From NCBI GenBank assembly GCA_963989385.1, contig OZ022501.1:85482979-85546978 (forward strand): 64,000 nt of DNA, read 5' to 3'. A program made the translations under genes and the position numbers. Within the stretch, counting starts at the first letter, position 1. Every line of letters begins with the position of its first letter. Positions 20,906-32,636 of the stretch are shown here, one piece after another. Below the pieces are notes generated by a model, which had not been told where the DNA came from, ran no database searches, and saw only the letters and a list, made by a program, of their open reading frames with translations. The DNA is from Ctena decussata. Taxonomy: Eukaryota; Mollusca; Bivalvia; Lucinida; Lucinidae.

Positions 20906-21435
20906 TTCTACCGTGTTTATCATCCAAGCAAAATTTCCAAATTTCGATGATTCTCGTGCCCTTTTTCCCAAATTCAGAGGCCCCTGGCCTTGAGTTCAGA
21001 AAGGTAGGAAAATCCCCGTGTTGTATCTTTAAGTGAAGAATAATAAAATTAGCCTCTTCATAACTGTGAAAAAAAAACTTGACCTATGAAACGTCATTAT
21101 GACCTTTGGTCATGGAAAACAATTTTTTTGGTGAGACACACCTCCTTATTTTGATTTCCCTTTTTATGAAATTTCATTAAATTCTCTCTAATACATGTAG
21201 TCTTTAAGTTATGGTGGACACGCGCTTTGTAGAAGACAGACCTACTAACTTTTATTGTGAAATTTTCCTTGGTGGAGGAAACCTAAATTCTCTGCATGAC
21301 GCACCTTTTAATTTTGGGGCTTGTAATTTGTATCACTGTTGCAGGTTTACCTCATGATAATATACTAAACTATGTTTCTAGCTTCAAAACGCGTATGATA
21401 TCAGCACCTGTGAATATATAGAGAATACCATGTTA
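20906..21435. other. unassigned sequence
   Basis: No feature was recognised. Confidence 0.45.
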
Positions 21436-21519
21436 GTGTCTTTTGATATCAAGTTTATCAGACGAGGCCAGAAACAGCCTAGGAATGGCGAGGCTGATAA
21501 ACTTGATATCAAAAGACAC
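21436..21519. repeat. perfect 26-bp-arm hairpin
   Basis: GTGTCTTTTGATATCAAG continues to TTTATCAG and is exactly inverted at 21494-21519. The 32-base spacer contains GACGAGGCCAG and GGCGAGG. Confidence 0.95.
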
Positions 21520-22069
21520 TTACGTGGTTTTCTATTTTATCATGCCTCATTAGAAGACTTTACGGCGTAAAGAGCGGCAAACAAGTGAGAAGAAACGCAG
21601 TTTTGCTCAAACTTGCTGACGTCGCGAATGCGTTATGACGTAAGTCGGTGACGTCAGTTAACCAATCAAACGCTGATATCCCGGCCAAAGTCAGTGTGAA
21701 GCTAAGCATCTTCAAAGATCTAAAGGCATCGCCTGATAACATTTGCGCAAGCGTAGTTCTAATGTGACATGATATCACATCATACCCCTGTTAGCAGGTG
21801 AATTTTGCAGCTGATGCATGATAAAGCTGATTAATCTGTCGAAAATAAAGCCATTAAACATTTACAAAATGTAAGTTATATCTCGTATATCTATATCGTC
21901 GCCATCTTTGTTTGCCTACGCAACGGTCTGCTACAAAAAAGCGCTTTGCGAGATGCAGCTCCGGGGATGCCACTGGAAGTTATACACGGCACCGTCGCAC
22001 CACCCGACCACCCCTCAAAACTCTGCTGGACAATTCTGCCGACGACAAATGGTAATTAACTGAACCATG
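21520..22069. other. unassigned sequence
   Basis: Contains several TGACGTCA-like words (21615-21655). No gene was recognised. Confidence 0.4.
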
Positions 22070-22640
22070 TAAGTTGAATTAGCAGCTGTTTTATCGCTTT
22101 TAAAGGCCCTATTCTCTATCAGAATGAAAAATTTTATCGTGAGGTATCGCTGCAAACTTCTCACAAAAGTTTCGCCATTGATTATTATCGTGATTGGCCG
22201 GCTTTGAAAAATCAAAACGATCTTGAGTTTACCATAAAGTAGATTTGAAAAAATAACTAAGTCATTTTAGTTGCCAACCAAAATGACCTACTTTCAATTT
22301 TAAAAGCTTTAGTTCATGATAAAAATACAACGTACAGGCGGTAAAAATATAAGGTACAGGTGATAAAAATACAATGTACAAAAAAATTAGGCCAGGATCC
22401 CGTTGATTGTGCCGCTGTTGCATTATTGCATTGCTTAACGGGGAATTAGAGACGAAACCAGTATTTTTATGGAGAGACATCATTTTTTTTTCAAAATACC
22501 TTGTTCCTTCTTTTTTTGCCAGTTATATACTAAAGAAAAGCACATCAGCCGACATATTTTCATCAGTTCTGAAGGCTGTACAGATTTTATAATGTTGACG
22601 GTTTTTACCTTTGATAGGACTATGGAGACTTTAAAGCATA
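22070..22640 (-). repeat. dispersed repeat R1, copy 3 (inverted, diverged)
   Basis: Reverse complement matches of the other R1 copies include TTTTATCGTGAGGTATCGCTG, truncated here to its core GAGGTATCGC, and GACGAAACCAG and TAGGACTATGGAGACTT. A near-palindrome GTCATTTTAGTTGCC with CAACCAAAATGAC lies at 22262. Confidence 0.65.
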
Positions 22641-22902
22641 AACTTTGAAAAAAAAACTGAAGTATTTAGTAGCTCAACAACAGAGTAGAGGTCCCTTTGT
22701 ACATTGTATTTTTACTATTTAGTTTTTAGTTAGACAGGCAGATCCGAACCAAAGTAGGTCATTTTAGTCGGTTACAACAAGAAATGTCAGAAGACAAAAA
22801 GCGCATCAAATGGATGTCGACTTTTCAGAAGACAATATAGCGTCTAATTGACGTTTGACTTTACTAGGTTAGATGGCAGGGTCGGGCAATGATGTTTTCA
22901 AT
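22641..22902. other. unassigned sequence
   Basis: Contains a second GTCATTTTAGT word at 22757. Nothing else was recognised. Confidence 0.4.
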
Positions 22903-23173
22903 GCCTGAGCGCGTAGCGCAGTCGATAGGGCGCCTGACTTGTAAGCCAGATGTCCTGGGTTTGATACCCGATTCGGCCACTTACTTTCATTTCCCCTTTC
23001 GCTGATTTAAGAAGGGTAGTTGTCAGTCAATGGTTTAAGTATGCGCACGCAGTACTGGTTAACCGCTTATGAGGTATAAGCGTGCCAAGGAACAGTGCGG
23101 CTAGGTTAACTGACCATCCGACATGACCATAGCTTATTACTGTGGACGTTCAACAATAACACAACCAACCAAC
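22903..23173 (+). mobile_element. tRNA-derived SINE, family S1, copy 2
   Basis: Same structure and body as the copy at 10675. The A-box region is TAGCGCAGTCGATAGGG, the anticodon loop CTTGTAA (TGT) and the B-box region TGGGTTTGATACCC. The body has GAAGGGTAGTTGTCAGT and AGTACTGGTTAACCGC. The 3' end is GTGGACGTTCAAC with an ACCA-rich tail. Confidence 0.9.
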
Positions 23174-24344
23174 AAAGCCGGTTGACGGCCCAGTGATGAC
23201 TGAAAGAGTCGCAAAAGGCCGTTTGAAACCCAAAACAACCAACCGACTTTCAGTAAGTGCCACCAATTTAGCTGTCAAGAGATAACTGAATCAAAGAATA
23301 TATATCCATAGTTATGCTTTATAAAAATCCATCACAATCTAGGCAAAATTTATCTTCCTAAATTCGTACAAACATCCCTGAGGCACAGATTCACCTTTCC
23401 CTTCTCACGGATTACCTCACATAGGTAATCATTTGTCCCCCGAACTGTGAAAATCTGGAACAAACCTCCCTCCGGACATACGTACTAGCCTAGACCTCGG
23501 ATCATTCCGAGTAGGCTTCTGAATACCACATTTTAATAAAGTTTAATCATGCCTCGTTAATCTTCATATCATCCCTTATAATATATTACCATATACTAAA
23601 AATGTTTTGCAGATTTCACAACATTCGATACTCACAAAAATTCTAAATTGAATTTAGATATAAAAACATCAATATCAATCAATTTTGTTTTTAATATCAA
23701 TTCTCTGTAACCCCCAAAATTTTTTAATAGGGTCCGGCACACATAGTCTCAGAATTAGCTGATTTTTACATGATTCTGATAGTAACATATGAAGTACAAA
23801 ATGAATCGTCAAATTTGGAATTGAACTTTGGTTGCCACGGCAATCATCAAAATCTATTTTTGAGAAAATCTGACAATTATTCATATGATTTTTCCTGAAA
23901 TTACTGTAACATCAGGTCCTGAAAATATAGAAGTACTTAAAAGGAGAAGAGAAATAACGTTACTACTATAATTAAATGTTATATATATTTATTAATTCAA
24001 AAATCATTTTCAGAATTCTTCACCATACTTCATAGTACTAACAATACGAAATACACTGGTTGCAAAGAATTTTTTGACATACAAAATTCGGCGAATTCGC
24101 TTATTTTGATCAAGTATATCAAAGCGGCACCGATACTTCAGGTGTAATCATGCTGTTGTTTTGGAAGAACAATGCAAGTGGAATCAAACCATACAAAATT
24201 AGACTGGGGCTAATGCGTCTTCTCGGGAAAAACACTGACAGAAATTGGTCTGTTTTTCAGAAAAAGTGTATCAAAATTACAGACACGCTCAGCAAAGATA
24301 GCATTTTCTTGATAAATGGTTGAAGCAATAATAATATTGCTGCT
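23174..24344. other. SINE-tail remnant then unassigned sequence
   Basis: A short remnant at 23176-23250 (GGCCGTTTGAAACCCAAAAC followed by CAACC) looks like the 3' end of another SINE. The remainder has no recognised feature. Confidence 0.4.
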
Positions 24345-24480
24345 TTGTTGGGTGGTGCTATGGTGCTGTGTGTAACTTACAGTGCCGGGGCGTCTTACTG
24401 ATTTGGATAATAGTAGGGCAAGGGTCTACTTTGCTTCCGGCGGGTACGGGTTATTTGGACATTTTTCTATCGTCTGTCAC
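24345..24480 (+). mobile_element. SINE fragment, family S4
   Basis: Shares GGTGCTATGGT, ACTGATTTGGATAATAG, AGGGCAAGGGTCTAC and TTTGGACATTTTT with the opposite-strand copy at 26.13-26.39 kb. The 3' part is missing; it is abutted by a tandem-repeat element. Confidence 0.65.
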
Positions 24481-24870
24481 TTCTCTCTCCTGCATGAAGG
24501 TCAAATGATAAAATGGTCATAAATTGAGCTTGTCCCAGCCATTACTTCTACATTTACGGATGGATTTCAAAATAATTTGGCACAATTGTTCTTCTTGATG
24601 GGTGGATATATGTTTGGGTAGGTCCAAGGTCAAGGTCAAACTTAAAGGTCAGATATTGTAATTGTCATAAATTGAGCTTGTCTGGGTCACCACTTCTACT
24701 TATTTTCCTTTGTGAAAATTTGATTGAAAAAAGAAGAAATATGCTGGCTATGCATGATGTTTAGCTTCTTTCTAGAGTGAAGCAGTTTCTTAGTCTTGAC
24801 ATACTTATAGGTCACTATAGCGAACAGCGGGCTCAACCAGTTGTCCCTGGACAACCTTCTAGTTTACTCC
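24481..24870 (-). mobile_element. partial tandem-repeat element, family D
   Basis: Matches the element at 51.5-53.8 kb in inverse: CAGCGGGCTCAACCAG and TTGTCCCTGGACAACC at the right end, and units with CATAAATTGAGCTTGTC and ATTACTTCTACATTTA. About two units remain. Confidence 0.8.
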
Positions 24871-25108
24871 ATAGACTCTGTAACTGCATTTGATTATTCT
24901 ATTTATAAAATACAGCGAAGAAACCAAACTCAACAGTTTGACATGGCGACTAGCCAGAGTAAGCATCAACATCCTCTTTAAGTCAAAGTGAAATAAACCT
25001 TTTTCATAAAATGCTCATCGATATGCCAGATTTATCCTACAATCCGCATTTAGATTTACTCAGAACAAAATAGAATCTTGAAGCATTTTATGTCTCTGTA
25101 GATGTAGA
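24871..25108. other. unassigned sequence
   Basis: No feature was recognised. Confidence 0.4.
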
Positions 25109-25325
25109 CTGAATGTAGATGGATGTATGACTTGCGATTTCACGTCCTTTTCAACAGTAACATGCCCGTTCGGTCATGTCAGAACGATGGGAGGGTGATA
25201 ATGAAAGGCTGTCTGCTATGGAGCCTCGTTTACGGTTTGAAAAATTTTTGCCTCGTGTGGGGCTCGAACCCGGAACCGCTGGATCAATAGGCTTCCACTC
25301 ACCCTACTAAGCTACCGGAATTCCT
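25109..25325 (-). mobile_element. tRNA-derived SINE, family S2, copy 1
   Basis: On the minus strand the head has TAGCTTAGTAGGGTGAGTGG as the A-box region and GGTTCCGGGTTCGAGCC as the B box. The body contains CGTAAACGAGGC and the 3' end AAGGACGTGAAATCGCAAGT, then a CATC-type tail. Other copies are at 40.35 and 60.01 kb. Confidence 0.85.
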
Positions 25326-25384
25326 ATTAATTGCAGAATAAAAATGTATTTTATTAGCGTAAAAATGCTGAAAAAGCTTATTCA

Positions 25385-25660
25385 TTTTTATACCCTGCCA
25401 CACGTTAGTGGCGGGATATTATGTTTTCCCGCTGGCTGTCCGTGTGTCCGTCCGTCCGTCGTACGTACGTCTGCCCGTTCGTCCGTGAGCACTTCGTTTC
25501 CGTTCGATAACTTGAGTATTTATTAACGGATTTTCTCCAAACTTGGTTTGTGCATTGATCATGGGAAGATCTTGGTTTGGATTGTTAATGGGCAGATTTC
25601 GATGTCTTCTGATGGAGTAATTGCCCTTGGCGGGGTACCACGTAGTCGTTTACGATGCTT
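25385..25660 (+). mobile_element. left end of tandem-repeat element, family E
   Basis: Starts TACCCTGCCACACGTTAGTG with GGCGGGATATTATG. GTCCGTCCGTCC and CGTACGTACGTC microsatellite text follows, then TAACTTGAGTATTTATTAACG. The same sequence appears inverted at 62.2-62.4 and 63.75-63.95 kb. Only the end is present here. Confidence 0.85.
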
Positions 25661-25689
25661 TTATTAAATGAAAAAATAAGTAAAAAAAT

Positions 25690-25830
25690 ATAATATTGTA
25701 ATGATCAGGAATTAATATAATCAAATCACACATACCGCTCTAAAAACCAACCGGGAAAGAAGCACACAATGACTGTCTTTACCACATTAAAAAAACTTAT
25801 CAACTTGTTGAGCAGCATACATGTAAAAGC
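25690..25830 (+). repeat. dispersed repeat R2, copy 1
   Basis: Shares ATGATCAGGAATTAAT, AAATCACACATACCGCTC and GGGAAAGAAGCACACA with 48476-48660. A related stretch may lie near 5245. Confidence 0.65.
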
Positions 25831-26130
25831 CCGCGAAATCAATTTTACTTATCATTACGATTAGTTTTTGTTCTGTGTTAACTGGAAACTGCAATGGTAT
25901 GGTAAATCTGGCATTTCATTGAACATTTTACAAACAAATTTATTTCCCTTTGGCTTGAAGAGGTTGAAGAATACTCGTCGCTTTATTTTAGCGGCTCTTT
26001 TCGTGTATCTATACTAATGTTACCTCCGGCAGACAGGGCAGTTACCAGTTAGTGACAAAGCATGCGTTGTTACCCATAATTGTCAGATTAAACTAGAACT
26101 GTCGGAGAATCTGACTATATCCCCGCTTAA
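25831..26130. other. unassigned sequence
   Basis: No feature was recognised. Confidence 0.4.
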
Positions 26131-26385
26131 CAACTTTAGTTGGTTGGTTGTTTGTTTTGGGTTTAACGGCCCCTTGAGACAGTATTTCAGTCTATATCGG
26201 GCCGTCTCCCAAAAGAGAGGGAGAAAGAAGAGAGAAATGTCAAACGAGAGAAAAAATGTCCAAACAACCCCCACAGGCACCTACTGAAAGCACGGTAGAC
26301 CCTTGCCCTTCTAATATCCAAATCAGTAGGAGGCCCAAGCACTGAAGAAAGTTATACCATCGCACCCCCCTACTTAGTACAATGG
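26131..26385 (-). mobile_element. SINE, family S4
   Basis: On the minus strand it runs from a weak tRNA-like head (GGTGCGATGGTATAAC; ACTGATTTGGATATTAG) through a CT-rich body. It ends GGCCGTTAAACCCAAAAC with a CAAC tail, seen on the plus strand as GTTGGTTGGTTGTTTG. A truncated copy is at 24.35 kb. Confidence 0.7.
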
Positions 26386-26389
26386 TGTT

Positions 26390-27178
26390 TTTTCATTACA
26401 TGAAGCCCGGAGAGAAAAAATAACTCATTGCCATCATGTATACCCAATTATCAAATATTTTACTAAAATCTGTTTCTATGATATACAATTTGAAAAAGAA
26501 TCTCACATGGACAGACAGAAAAAATGAAAAAAATGCATGGAGGACATAAGTTATTATTAATCTGCATACCAATAAACATTCTATCTTGAACGGTTCTGTT
26601 GAGTTTGTTACGAAAATTTGAAGTAAGCAGAGAAAGAAAATCGAACAAATATAGGGAAAAATAAGCTGATGGCTGGTTCTCAGTCCCATATTACATCAAG
26701 TTATCATCAACCTGCATACCAAGTATAGCTTGTCTAACTTGCAATGGCTGCGTAGAAATCTTTGATGAAAATTTACATTATTCAAAGTACGGAGAGAAAG
26801 AAAGTGAAACAAATACAGAAAAAAAATGTGTTGGATAAGGTTGGTTAGCAATCCCACCATACAGTAAGTTATTACCAATCTGTATACCAAATATAAATAT
26901 TCTACCTTGAAGGATTGCTGTGAAATATGTGATGAAGAAATACATTATGCAAAGTATGGAAAAGAAAAACAGATAAAGAAAAGATTTTGCAGGAGAAGGC
27001 TGGTTCTCCAGCCCACGATAAAGCAAGAGGTATCATAAACATGCATGACTGTTGTAGCTTGCACAGCTACAAAGATATCTTTGACGAAATATTTAATAAT
27101 TGAAAGAACGGAAAGATAGAAAATCGGACAAATATAGGGAAGAATAAGCTGGTAAAGGCCGGTGCTCAGTCCCATACG
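26390..27178 (-). repeat. tandem repeat of ~165-bp units
   Basis: About four to five units share ACAAATATAGGGAAAAATAAG, here the core CAAATATAGGGAA, GGCTGGTTCTCAGTCCCA, CATACCAAATAT and CTACCTTGAA. More units occur at 29.81-30.17 kb. Several minus-strand frames of 61-97 codons are unit artefacts with the recurring peptide LPYICxIFF. Confidence 0.8.
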
Positions 27179-28324
27179 AGGGTCATCCAAAAAGTTCTGT
27201 CACTGGCTTATATCTCGAAAACGAAAAGTGCGATTCACCTAAAATAAAAACCATTTAGAAACCCTGTTTTTTATCACATAGCTATAAAAAACTGATTCTT
27301 GTATCAATGACATAAAATTCACAATCTGCATCAAAATAAGGATACCCTCACCCTACTGGCAAATTTGTAGATGCAACTCCGGCAATAATAAATGAAGGGA
27401 TGTCTGTTATCGCTGCCCGGTGCCTACGATATCTCGGGTGCTAATAAACACAACGAAAAAATCTCCAGGTGATTCTGTCCATTTTAAAGAGTTTACAGCA
27501 TTTCGTAACCTCAACTTTATGCAAACAACGCCATAGGAAAATCGACTAGGTCATGTTCTAAGTTCAAAAGCTTCATAAATGTATAATATTTCAAATTCTG
27601 AAGCACATCTTTACTGCAGTAGATCATGACAATGTGTTCTCAATCAAAATTTCAGAAAAGATCCCAAAAATGAAGGCACAGTGGGTCCTTGAAAATCACG
27701 TGACTGTGAATTTCACCATATTTCATATATCAATATTTTGCATCGCATATAATTGACAGAAGTCGCTGGTTTTTATGTAGTGTTGACTGCATTATTTAAT
27801 TAAGGATTTGCAGCCACTGACAGATCACACAGTTCAAGCTTCATTTCATTTATTTATAAGTGATATAAAATAGTGTGTTTTTTTAATATTGTGGCAGTAC
27901 AATCATGTATTAACCAAGATGTGATCGTCTTGATATACATATAATAGCAAAAAAAAAAAATCTTTCAGAAAATGCTAAAACATTAAATAATGAAGACTAA
28001 GCTATCTGCTAAAACATTGCCAGACCAATTTGTTTTAGATAAAGGTTAGTGGCTGAACAATGAGAAACTGCAGCCAGATATCTATTACCCTGATATATAC
28101 AACTATTTTGTTGACAGAAGCAGCCTTTATACAAAGGATGATCTGAAATCCTATATGTCTTTGGTAGGATAAGAATGGATACTTCATTGATTATCATGAA
28201 ACCCCTTGTAGCCATGTGATTACAGAATGGATGTTTCCTCACTGCACAGGAGGCCTCCAGTTAACATCCCGATCTGAAGGACTGCACACTTTTTTAATGT
28301 CATCCTTTCAAATTACATGAGTGA
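27179..28324. other. unassigned; possible mariner-type end
   Basis: Starts CGAGGGTCATCCAAAAAGTT, which resembles ends of mariner-type transposons. No opposite end or transposase was found. It separates two blocks of the ~165-bp tandem repeat. Confidence 0.3.
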
Positions 28325-28430
28325 AGCTTGTTCGGACACCGAAATTCTAAGGCCTTACCCGCGTTCGAACTTGGAACCTGAAGCATCAGAGGCAAGGGTG
28401 CTAACCGCTGAGTTACCACGCTTCTCGATC
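28325..28430 (-). mobile_element. tRNA-like SINE head
   Basis: On the minus strand: TGGTAACTCAGCGGTTAGCA (A box) and AAGTTCGAACGCGGGT (B box). Likely a truncated SINE of a further family; no body copy was found elsewhere. Confidence 0.6.
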
Positions 28431-28479
28431 TATACATCACAGTAATGAAAAACAACTATCTTACCCACTACATATGCAG

Positions 28480-29500
28480 AAATTTTGTGTACGAACCCTA
28501 TAGATATCCATTATTTGAAAAATTCAAATTATGGTTTATCCATAAATCTAGCTATGGTACAAATTATGGATATCTATAATTTGAATTATAGATATCCGTA
28601 ATTCGATTTATTGATCTTTATTATTCAACATGATTTATGGATATCCAAAATTCGATTTATAGATATCAAGAATTCGAATTAAAAAACAGAATAGAATTTT
28701 GGATATTCATAATTCGAATTACAGATATTCTGAAATTGATTTAAAGATATCTGTTTTTCGAAAGATTTACCCTGATTTTTTGCTATGAAAAAATAGATAT
28801 CCATAATTTGAATTATGGATATCAATAAATAGGGAATAAATAGTAAAATGGCACCCCTAATTTCCGGGTGCCGTTTTACTATTCATTGCTTATTTATTGA
28901 TATCCATAATTCATATCATGGATATCCAATACTGACCCTGATTTATGAATATCAATAATTCAAATAATGGATATCCATTATTTGAATTATGGATATCAAT
29001 AAATAGGGAATAAATAGTAAAACAGTATCCCGGGGTGCCGTTTTAATATCAATTCCTTATCTATTGATATCCATAATTTGAATAATGGATATAGATTTTT
29101 CAAATTTTTGATATCTATAATTTTCAATGGATATCTATAATTATTGATATCCATGATTCGCATCATGGATAGCAATAAATTGAATTATGGATATACATAT
29201 TTCGAATTAAAGATATCCATAATTCAAATTTTGGATATCTATTATTCGATCATATAGGGATATCCATAATTCGATTTATGAATATCAATAAACCGATATA
29301 TAGATATCAGTAAATAGAATAGAATTATGGATATCCATAATTTGAATTATAGTGTCCATATATTGATTTATAGACATATAATGTTCGAATTATTGATATC
29401 CAATATTCACCTTGATATATGGATATGAATAACTCGAATAATGGATATCCATAATTTGAATTATGGATGTCAGTGAATAGGGAATAAGTCATAAAACAGC
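28480..29500. repeat. palindrome-rich array built on ATGGATATCCAT
   Basis: Dozens of variants of GGATATCCATAATTCGAATT alternate on both strands with irregular spacing. Two larger hairpins are embedded, about 28820-28905 and 28990-29073. Their arms combine TATCAATAAATAGGGAATAA and AAAATGGCACCC with the inverse GGGTGCCGTTTTAC. A third half-unit is at 29470. No coding capacity. Confidence 0.9.
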
Positions 29501-29814
29501 ACCACATAGAACCAGTTGTGTTGGTTTAGCCGTTTCAGGATCTAAACGATTAATAGCTTTGATCAAGGCTTCTCATCTCCATGGAGGCTATTATGGTATT
29601 CTTTGCAAGGAAATTCTCTTTTCCATATTCTGTTTATTTGCACACCAATCCATGCAGCAGCTTTTCAACATTGTTGGTGGTTTTATTACACATTCTACTG
29701 CTGCAGTTGCTCTGATAGTTTATCTGGGGGATGACCTTTTTACCCCCACTAAATTATTCATGAGAAACAGCTGCGTTTACCTGTTCTGCAGAAACTTGTC
29801 TATATGAATATTCT
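29501..29814. other. unassigned sequence
   Basis: No feature was recognised. The frame at 29559-29807 resembles no known protein. Confidence 0.4.
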
Positions 29815-30170
29815 GCTGCTTTAGCTTGCACAGTAACAAAGATATTTTTGACAAAAAAAATCATTATTATTAAAAGAATAGAAATAATGAAAAAAATCAT
29901 TATTATTAAAAGAATGGAAATGAAGAAAATCGGACAAATATTGGGAAGAATAAGCTGGATAAAGCTGGTTCTCAATCCCACAATACAATAAGTCGTTTTC
30001 AATCTGTTTACCAAATACAAATGTATGAACAGTCTACCTTGAAGGAAATTCATTGAACCAAGGGAAGACTAAGCAGGAGGCTGGTTCTCTGTCCCACGAT
30101 ACAAGAAGTCGTCATCAACATTGGCAATTCTAGCTTGCATGGTTGTTGAGACATCTTTGAAGAAAAAAGA
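29815..30170 (-). repeat. further units of the ~165-bp tandem repeat
   Basis: Shares TAGCTTGCACAGTAACAAAG, GGACAAATATTGGGAAGAA and CTACCTTGAAGG with 26.4-27.2 kb. Contains a local duplication of AAAATCATTATTATTAAAAG. Confidence 0.75.
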
Positions 30171-30396
30171 AATCACAAAAAAAGTGACGAACGGACGGAT
30201 GTAAAACAGTATACCCGCTACTTTTTCAAACTGGGGGGTGGCGGGAGTGGGGGGGATATAAAAAGCCTGGTGAACGATTATCACAAATAATGAAGCACAG
30301 CGCACCGGCACAAAATATCGTCGCCTTCACTGTCTTGGGGGTTGGGAGGCCTAAAACAAGTTTTTTGTTGGTTCATGATCGTTAGCTGCATATATG
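30171..30396. other. unassigned sequence
   Basis: A G-rich run (GGGGGGTGGCGGGAGTGGGG) lies near 30233. No other feature was seen. Confidence 0.4.
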
Positions 30397-30659
30397 CCAC
30401 GATACGAGAACACCAACAAAGTGATTGTGCGCCCTGCGCAGACTCAGATCAGCCTGGGCATCCTCTCAATCTGATCAGTCTTCGCTGTCCGCATGAAGGT
30501 AACTTAGACCCTAAACAATCCTTTAAGCGCTTGGGGAAGAGTCTGCTCAGACCGGGCGGATGCCCAGGCGGACAGGGAACAGACTGATCAGACTGGGTGG
30601 ATGCCCAGGCTGATCTGAGTCTGCGCTTTGCGCACAACCACTTTGTTGGTTTTCTCGAC
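30397..30659 (+). mobile_element. palindromic MITE, copy 2 (decayed ends)
   Basis: The interior has AGACTCAGATCAGCCTGGGC and the inverse GCCCAGGCTGATCTGAGTCT. The left end is weakened to CCACGATACGAGAACACCAA and the right end to GGTTTTCTCGACA. The centre carries an extra GGACAGGGAACAGAC segment. Confidence 0.85.
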
Positions 30660-31119
30660 ATTTAATTCATTTCTCGTGGAGCTGTTTGCTCAGCAGTTCA
30701 CCATCATGGTAAACATATGAATAAAGAAATAACATTGTCATAACACAAAAGTTGAGTACTCAGCAGAGACGCAGCTGTTGCGTACCAATTATGTCCACTT
30801 TGGATTTGCAAGTTCGACTTGTAGGTACCGCGCAAGACATATTTGGCAGGCCCGACCGTTAGTAACACTGATATTCAGCGCGCTTAAGTATGGCGCTAGA
30901 TACCTCTAAGCTTTTTGCAGGTATACCATGCTTAAGGCGTTTTGGTATGATTCCTTGTTTTCCGCCACATTTACATTTTTACTCCCCTTCTGCTTCACTC
31001 AGCTACGGGGCCTTTCTAAAATAAGTTAAGGAAAATCCTCTAGAGGAAAGGAACGCATCGTAGAAACAAAAATAGCTGAATCCCTTCAATTGAGTCTGTT
31101 ACAATGCATTAAGGCCCCA
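30660..31119. other. unassigned sequence
   Basis: No feature was recognised. Confidence 0.4.
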
Positions 31120-31345
31120 TGGTGATGATTTTTTTTTCATGCTCAACTCAGCTGAGCATGAAATTTCGCCTGTTAATAAATAGCAAATCATTGATAAGTA
31201 CAGTTGCTTTCCTACTCAGTTGAGCTGAGTATGAAATTTTCTCTGCCTATGAATATGAAAATGCCAACATTAGTTGACATTTTCACATCTATCAGCAGAG
31301 AAAATTTCATGCTCAGCTGAGGTTGAGCATGAAAAAAGTTTTATA
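31120..31345. repeat. compound inverted repeats on CTCAGCTGAG
   Basis: CATGCTCAACTCAGCTGAGC at 31138 is palindromic on its own. GAGCTGAGTATGAAATTTTC with TCTGC at about 31218 pairs with GCAGAGAAAATTTCATGCTC at 31293. An inner pair, GAAAATG with CATTTTC, forms a loop arm. Confidence 0.8.
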
Positions 31346-31467
31346 ACCTTAGGCCAAGGTGATATTGCAACACTGGCCATGTCCTATTCTCTATTTTGAA
31401 CCCGATTTGGGATAAGCTCTCATTTCTTAAACGATGCACAGAAATACAATTCATACTATGGTGAAGT

Positions 31468-31853
31468 TCCGCAGGGTGCCCACTGGTCAGGGAAAAGTCA
31501 TGGAAGTTTGAAATTTCTTCAAGGTCAGGGCAAAGTCAGGGAATTTCGAAAAATGGTCAGGGAAATAATTTTTGGACAAAAAGTACATGTAGGAATTTTT
31601 AATGGTTAAAGTATCTGTGGATAGTTCTATATTGTGCTTTTTCATATGTATTGTTGCAAAGCTTTTCAAACCTTTGAAATATATATGTTGCTTTCCTGAT
31701 TTTTCTGCGGCCCGAAACAGGTTCTGCACGGGCAAACCTTAGGGCTGAAGTGGCAGGTCATGACGGTTAAATAACGACACTTCAGTCAGGGAAAAATGGA
31801 ATTTGGTCAGGGAAAAGTCAGGAAAATTTGTTTCCAACGAAGCGTGGGCACCC
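31468..31853. mobile_element. MITE with GGTGCCCAC ends
   Basis: GGGTGCCCACTGGTCAGG at the left is opposed by GTGGGCACCCC at the right. Subterminal GGTCAGGGAAAAGTCA occurs near both ends (about 31488 and 31805) with further copies inside. No coding capacity. Confidence 0.7.
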
Positions 31854-32380
31854 CATACATGGAAGCTTTTTTGTGCCACAACACAGACTTACTACCAGAC
31901 GTGGTAAAGATAAAACTCGCACTTGAGGAAGATCCTTTGGAATCAATAAAACTAAAATAGAAACTCGGTTAAATGTAGTATGTGCATTTGCTGTAATGTG
32001 ATGTTGCACTTCTGAGGGAGTAAAATGTTTTCTTTTATATTTGATCCCGGTCTAGAGGGAAATCATAAATGAAAATCTCGGAGTAGTTTCCCCCTAAAAA
32101 TGTATCCATTTACCTTAAGCCACTTCAGTGAAAGATAATTCCACGCAAGTCATTTCGGTGTTGCTAAAACATGATTGTGCTTAATGAAAGCGGTTGCTCA
32201 TAAAGAAGCTCAGTGAAACTGACAAGCTGTTGTTCCTTACTGTGATACGTTGTATTTTAACTAGTTAAGAGAAAGTCCTTTCTTGTGCACCGAAATTATG
32301 GGGCGTTGCAAGAATTTATGAGGAGCTGAGTTTGATTTTTGTTTTCATTGAGGATGGCATGAATAGACACAGCTATCAAA
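31854..32380. other. unassigned sequence
   Basis: No feature was recognised. Confidence 0.4.
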
Positions 32381-32618
32381 TGAGCCGCGACACGAGAAAA
32401 CCAACAATGTGGTTGTGCGCCCAGCGCGGACTCAGATCAGCCTTGGCATCTGCTCAATTTGATAAGACTCTTTGTTAAGAGCTCAAATGGTAGCTAAGGG
32501 TCTAAGCTTCCTCCATGCGGACGGCGAAGACTCTGATCAGACTGGGCGGATGCCCAGGCTGATCTGAGTCTGCACTGGGCGCACAACCACATTGTTGGTT
32601 TTGTCATGTCGTGGCTCA
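32381..32618 (+). mobile_element. palindromic MITE, copy 3
   Basis: TGAGCCGCGACACGAG at the left and a slightly altered CATGTCGTGGCTCA at the right. The interior includes AAGAGCTCAAATGGTAGC in the orientation opposite to other copies. Confidence 0.9.
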
Positions 32619-32636
32619 AATACTCTTGAAGAAATA

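Noticed and set aside
26396..27190. cluster of hydrophobic minus-strand ORFs
   Set aside because: They recur with the ~165-bp tandem unit and overlap in several frames.
27179..28324. complete mariner transposon
   Set aside because: Only one end-like sequence was seen; no opposite end or transposase fragment was found.
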